A stretch of 64,000 nucleotides of DNA from Sulfitobacter sp. THAF37 (GTDB taxonomy: Bacteria; Pseudomonadota; Alphaproteobacteria; Rhodobacterales; Rhodobacteraceae), in assembly GCF_009363555.1 (NCBI RefSeq), contig NZ_CP045377.1:34807-98806 (forward strand), read 5' to 3'. The position numbers and the translations under genes were made by a program. The notes below the pieces were generated by a model. That model saw only the letters and a program-made list of their open reading frames with translations. It was not told the origin of the DNA and did not search any database. Below, one piece after another: positions 61,487 to 64,000 of the stretch; within the stretch, counting starts at the first letter, position 1; each line of letters begins with the position of its first letter.

Positions 61487-62823
61487 TCTGCGGCCTCCAC
61501 GGCTTGGTCCATGTTCTGCACCATGAATTTCCGCCATGCATAGAACTGATTGCGCATCTGGCGTTCGGAAGTGCCGTTGACGACCTCGGTCGTCTCTTCG
61601 GGTTCGTCGTCTTCCCAGAGCCTGCGCAGGTTGACCCATTCGTTGCCGTTGGAGTGCAGGCCTTCCTGCGCGCGCTCATACATCTCCAGATCGTCATGGC
61701 CGACAATCGAGGTGGGTGCGTTGATGAAGCGGTTATACATCAGGGCGCGTTCATAGAGCTTGTCCGGCGCACCCTTCAGCCTGAACACCCAGCTTTCCAC
61801 CAGTGTCTTGTCGACCCCAAGCGGGATGAAGTTGCGCAGGATGCCGACCGGGCCCTTCACCATGATATTGGGAAAGTAGATCGTGTTGTGCCGGATATCG
61901 CCCAGGATCTCGGCGGCGCGTTCCTTGCCGTAGGCCTCGGTCATCATGGCCTGATAGCCGTCCACGTCTTCGTAATCCTGATGGATCGACCCGGACACGC
62001 CGGTATGGCCATGACCGTTCGGCCAGACGCGGATGCCCGCGCCTTCGTAGAATTCATAGGGGCTCATGAAAGGCGCATAAAGCTGCACGGCCATGGGGGT
62101 TTCGCTGAAGTTGTCCTTCTCGCGTTCCCAGACGTTCACCGCGGTTCCGGCTGAACTTTCATGCGCGACCATCGGGTGGCAGGTGTCGGTCTGGTTCTCG
62201 ACCAGCATCTTCCAGTTGCAGGTATGCATGTAGCGGATCGGCTGGCTGATCACCTCAAGCTCGCCCTCGGGGGAACGGTCGGCCATGTTGTCGATCGTGG
62301 AGAGCGCATCGCCAAAGAATTCTTCGAAACTCAGGCCCTCTTGCGCCAGTCGCACGAAGATCAGACCGCGATAGATCTTTACGTTCTCGATCCGTGTCAG
62401 GCCCCTGGCCGCCTGATCGGTGTCGAACCCCGTGCCCTCGTAGCCCTTTTTCAGCGGAATCGCGAGAAGCGAGCCATCAGTCTTGAACGACCAGGCATGA
62501 TAGGGGCAGCGAAAGAACTTGCCGGTGTTGCCGCAAGGCTCGGAGGCGATCTTGACCCCCTTGTGCGGGCAGCGGTTGTGCAGGACATAAACCTGCCCGT
62601 CGCGGTGCCGGGACGCCAGAACCGGCTGGTTGCCGATCTTTGACGTGATGAAGTCGCCGGTATTCTTCAACTGGCTTTCGTGCCCGATGTAGACCCAGCA
62701 ATTGGGGAAAAGCTGCTCCATCTCCAGCTCGAAGATTTCGCGGTCCACATAGACGTCACGGTGTACGGCGTGGCCCTTGACCAAATCGGCGATGGCTTGG
62801 GAATTTCCGCGATAGCGGTCCAT
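61483..62823 (-). CDS. Rieske non-heme iron dioxygenase alpha subunit
   Basis: A 446-residue oxygenase large subunit. The Rieske cluster is bound by Cys85 and His87 (CPHKG) and Cys106 and His109 (CPYHAW); the mononuclear iron by His216 and His221 (DTCHPMVAH) plus a later Asp. It would hydroxylate an aromatic or indolic substrate with O2 and electrons from the reductase encoded upstream. In known auxin-degrading bacteria a comparable enzyme oxidises indole-3-acetate; here that substrate is inference from context. Confidence 0.94.
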   Translation of the reverse strand: MDRYRGNSQAIADLVKGHAVHRDVYVDREIFELEMEQLFPNCWVYIGHESQLKNTGDFITSKIGNQPVLASRHRDGQVYVLHNRCPHKGVKIASEPCGNTGKFFRCPYHAWSFKTDGSLLAIPLKKGYEGTGFDTDQAARGLTRIENVKIYRGLIFVRLAQEGLSFEEFFGDALSTIDNMADRSPEGELEVISQPIRYMHTCNWKMLVENQTDTCHPMVAHESSAGTAVNVWEREKDNFSETPMAVQLYAPFMSPYEFYEGAGIRVWPNGHGHTGVSGSIHQDYEDVDGYQAMMTEAYGKERAAEILGDIRHNTIYFPNIMVKGPVGILRNFIPLGVDKTLVESWVFRLKGAPDKLYERALMYNRFINAPTSIVGHDDLEMYERAQEGLHSNGNEWVNLRRLWEDDEPEETTEVVNGTSERQMRNQFYAWRKFMVQNMDQAVEAAE

Positions 62824-62841
62824 GGCAGTCTCCAGTTCAGA

Positions 62842-63786
62842 TCAGATATCAATGACAAGCTTGGGCGTCTTCGACCGCGACACGCAGATCTGCATGACGT
62901 TGTTCGCCGCCTTTTCGCTGTCGGTCAGAATGACATCCCGGTGGTCGGGGATGCCGTCGATCACCTCGCACTGGCAGATCCCGCAGTCGCCGCGCTGGCA
63001 ATCGTAAAGGGGGTCAAGGCCCGCCTCCTCCAGCGCCTCGATGATCGTCTTGTCGGCGGGGACATGCACGATCTGGCCGGTGCCGTGAATTTCGACATCG
63101 AATGCCGTATCCTCCGCCGTAGGGGTCGCGGCGGTGAACAGTTCGTAATGCACACGCTCTGCCGGCCAGCCCAGATCGGCGGCGACGGATTTGACCGCCT
63201 CGATCATGCCCGCCGGTCCGCAGAAGTAGACATGCGCACCGTCGGGGGCCTTCTCCAGGATATCGTTCAAATCCATCCTGCTGGGCTGATCGTCGTAATG
63301 CAGGTGCAGCCGGTCGCCGCAGATCTCCTGCATCTCCTTCACAAAGGCGAGCTTCCCTTCGGAACGACCGGCATAATGAACCTCGAACGCGCGCCCGCGA
63401 GAGGCCAGCTCTGCCGCCATGGAGAGAATCGGCGTGATCCCGATGCCGCCTGCGATCAGGACGGCAGGTTCGGGATGGTCGCCCAGTTCAAAGTGGTTTG
63501 CAGGGTTGGAAATCCGGATCCTGTCTCCCGGCTTGAGTTCATGCATGAAGGTCGAGCCGCCGGTGCTCTGCGCCTCGCGCAGCACGCCAAGCGCCAGGTG
63601 CCCCGGCTGCAGCCCGGGCAGCCGCAGCAGCGAATATGACCGGTCCCCCCCGTCGCGCAGGCTGACACGGACATGTGCGCCCGCTGTCCACACCATCGGG
63701 ATCGGCGCCGAAGGTTTCACCTCGATGCGTTTCACATCCTCGGTCTCTTTCGAAACGGCGATGACTTCGTAGCCTATGGACGGCAT
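62842..63786 (-). CDS. phthalate-dioxygenase-reductase-type oxidoreductase (flavin, NAD, 2Fe-2S)
   Basis: A 314-residue electron-transfer protein with a flavin domain (RSYS at 49-52), an NAD domain (GGIGITPI at 113-120, YFCGP at 187-191) and a C-terminal plant-type 2Fe-2S domain (Cys263, Cys268, Cys271, Cys301). It passes electrons from NADH to the Rieske dioxygenase in one polypeptide. It is the first gene of the long leftward operon; an AT palindrome at 63821 lies 35 bases ahead of its ATG. Confidence 0.94.
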   Translation of the reverse strand: MPSIGYEVIAVSKETEDVKRIEVKPSAPIPMVWTAGAHVRVSLRDGGDRSYSLLRLPGLQPGHLALGVLREAQSTGGSTFMHELKPGDRIRISNPANHFELGDHPEPAVLIAGGIGITPILSMAAELASRGRAFEVHYAGRSEGKLAFVKEMQEICGDRLHLHYDDQPSRMDLNDILEKAPDGAHVYFCGPAGMIEAVKSVAADLGWPAERVHYELFTAATPTAEDTAFDVEIHGTGQIVHVPADKTIIEALEEAGLDPLYDCQRGDCGICQCEVIDGIPDHRDVILTDSEKAANNVMQICVSRSKTPKLVIDI

Positions 63787-63820
63787 GACGCCCCCTGTCT
63801 CACTATATGCCTATGCATAG

Positions 63821-63836
63821 TTTAATATATAAAATA
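63821..63836. promoter_or_regulatory. AT-rich palindrome ahead of the dioxygenase operon
   Basis: TTTAATATATAAAATA, followed by more A residues, is of the same type as the sites at 43781, 52773 and 54552. The perfect ten-base palindrome CTATGCATAG (63811-63820) abuts it on the gene side. Both could act as operator parts for the dioxygenase operon. Confidence 0.5.
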
Positions 63837-63890
63837 AAAAACGGTCAAGGGGGTGCGTGCCGACCTGGGTCAGATTGCTGTTGACTGAAG

Positions 63891-63923
63891 CCGTAACTGT
63901 CATTACGGATATGAAAACCGTAA
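63891..63923. promoter_or_regulatory. CCGTAA/TTACGG elements before the right-edge gene
   Basis: CCGTAA (63891-63896) and TTACGG (63903-63908) make a perfect dyad with a six-base spacer, and a third CCGTAA lies at 63918-63923. TTGACT at 63881-63886 may be a -35 box. This looks like a separate operator for the gene starting at 63951, unlike the AT palindromes of the leftward cluster. Confidence 0.45.
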
Positions 63924-63950
63924 CGACAAATACACCTGGGAGGACCGTTG

Positions 63951-64000
63951 ATGGACATTTCGCTGCTCACATTTGGCCTGGTCGCCTTTGCCACCGTCGC
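63951..64000 (+). CDS. 5' end of a membrane protein gene, cut by window edge
   Basis: A GGGAGGA ribosome site seven bases upstream supports the ATG. Only MDISLLTFGLVAFATV is visible; it is hydrophobic and would suit the start of a transporter such as a TRAP large permease, but 16 residues do not allow an assignment. Confidence 0.5.
   Translation, partial: MDISLLTFGLVAFATV

Noticed and set aside
1..64000. CRISPR arrays, tRNA or rRNA genes, insertion sequences, prophage genes
   Set aside because: No regularly spaced repeats, no RNA gene signatures, no transposase or phage structural genes were seen on reading both strands.

Overview
The window is GC-rich alphaproteobacterial DNA. Gene content and style point to the Roseobacter group of the Rhodobacteraceae: TRAP and tripartite tricarboxylate transporters, amide/urea-type ABC systems, a DnaA-like plasmid replicase, a DUF1403 gene and dense operons joined by ATGA, GTGA or TGATG overlaps. 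No rRNA, tRNA, insertion sequence, prophage or CRISPR array was seen. All calls come from reading the sequence and from knowledge of the families; no database was searched.

Layout. (1) 1-2326: the 5' part of an M81 metallopeptidase gene leaving the left edge, then a LysR regulator divergent from an EamA transporter. (2) 2339-13801: an amide uptake and use island, read leftward: AmiC-like binding protein without signal peptide, flotillin-like protein, amide/urea-type ABC transporter (binding protein, two permeases, ATPase), a second ATPase fused in frame to an amidase, and an acyl-CoA synthetase. A divergent MarR gene starts next to the AmiC-like gene. (3) 13865-22431: an XRE-cupin regulator divergent from a seven-gene operon (FAD oxidoreductase, TRAP transporter, M81 metallopeptidase, D-aminoacylase-like amidohydrolase, CobW GTPase), probably for an unusual amino acid derivative or peptide. 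(4) 22498-31160: hemC and hemE, then a complete DnaA-like replication and partition module (replicase, origin-proximal region, parA, parB, repeated GTCCCCGCGGGGAC palindromes), a WYL regulator, a GFA protein, DUF1403 and an ScpB homologue. This part of the genome is therefore a plasmid or chromid, or an integrated one. (5) 31167-38477: an AraC regulator divergent from an omega-aminotransferase, a TctCBA transporter and an aldehyde dehydrogenase.

(6) 38530-63786 is the most interesting part: about 25 kb that look like one catabolic regulon for an aromatic, probably indolic, acid. It holds two overlapping MarR genes, a thioesterase, a 2-oxoacid:ferredoxin oxidoreductase (iorAB type), a nitrilase, a gentisate-family ring-cleavage enzyme, a FAH hydrolase, a maleate isomerase-like protein, two acyl-CoA ligases, a TRAP transporter, a Rieske dioxygenase with reductase, an isatin-hydrolase/kynurenine-formamidase-type cyclase, an SDR, and two pairs of thiolase-fold protein plus Zn-ribbon/OB protein. 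One Zn-ribbon protein is fused to a degenerate SDR. Both thiolase-fold proteins lack the usual Cys and His catalytic residues. AT-rich palindromes of one type (TATTTT...AAAATA) lie at five promoters here.

Working model (inference): indole-3-acetate or a relative is imported by the TRAP system, oxidised by the Rieske enzyme to a 3-hydroxy-2-oxindole-3-acetate, activated to the CoA ester, cleaved by the thiolase-fold/Zn-ribbon aldolase to isatin plus acetyl-CoA, hydrolysed to isatinate by the cyclase, and then decarboxylated to anthraniloyl-CoA by the iorAB-type enzyme. A new gene begins at the right edge behind three CCGTAA elements.
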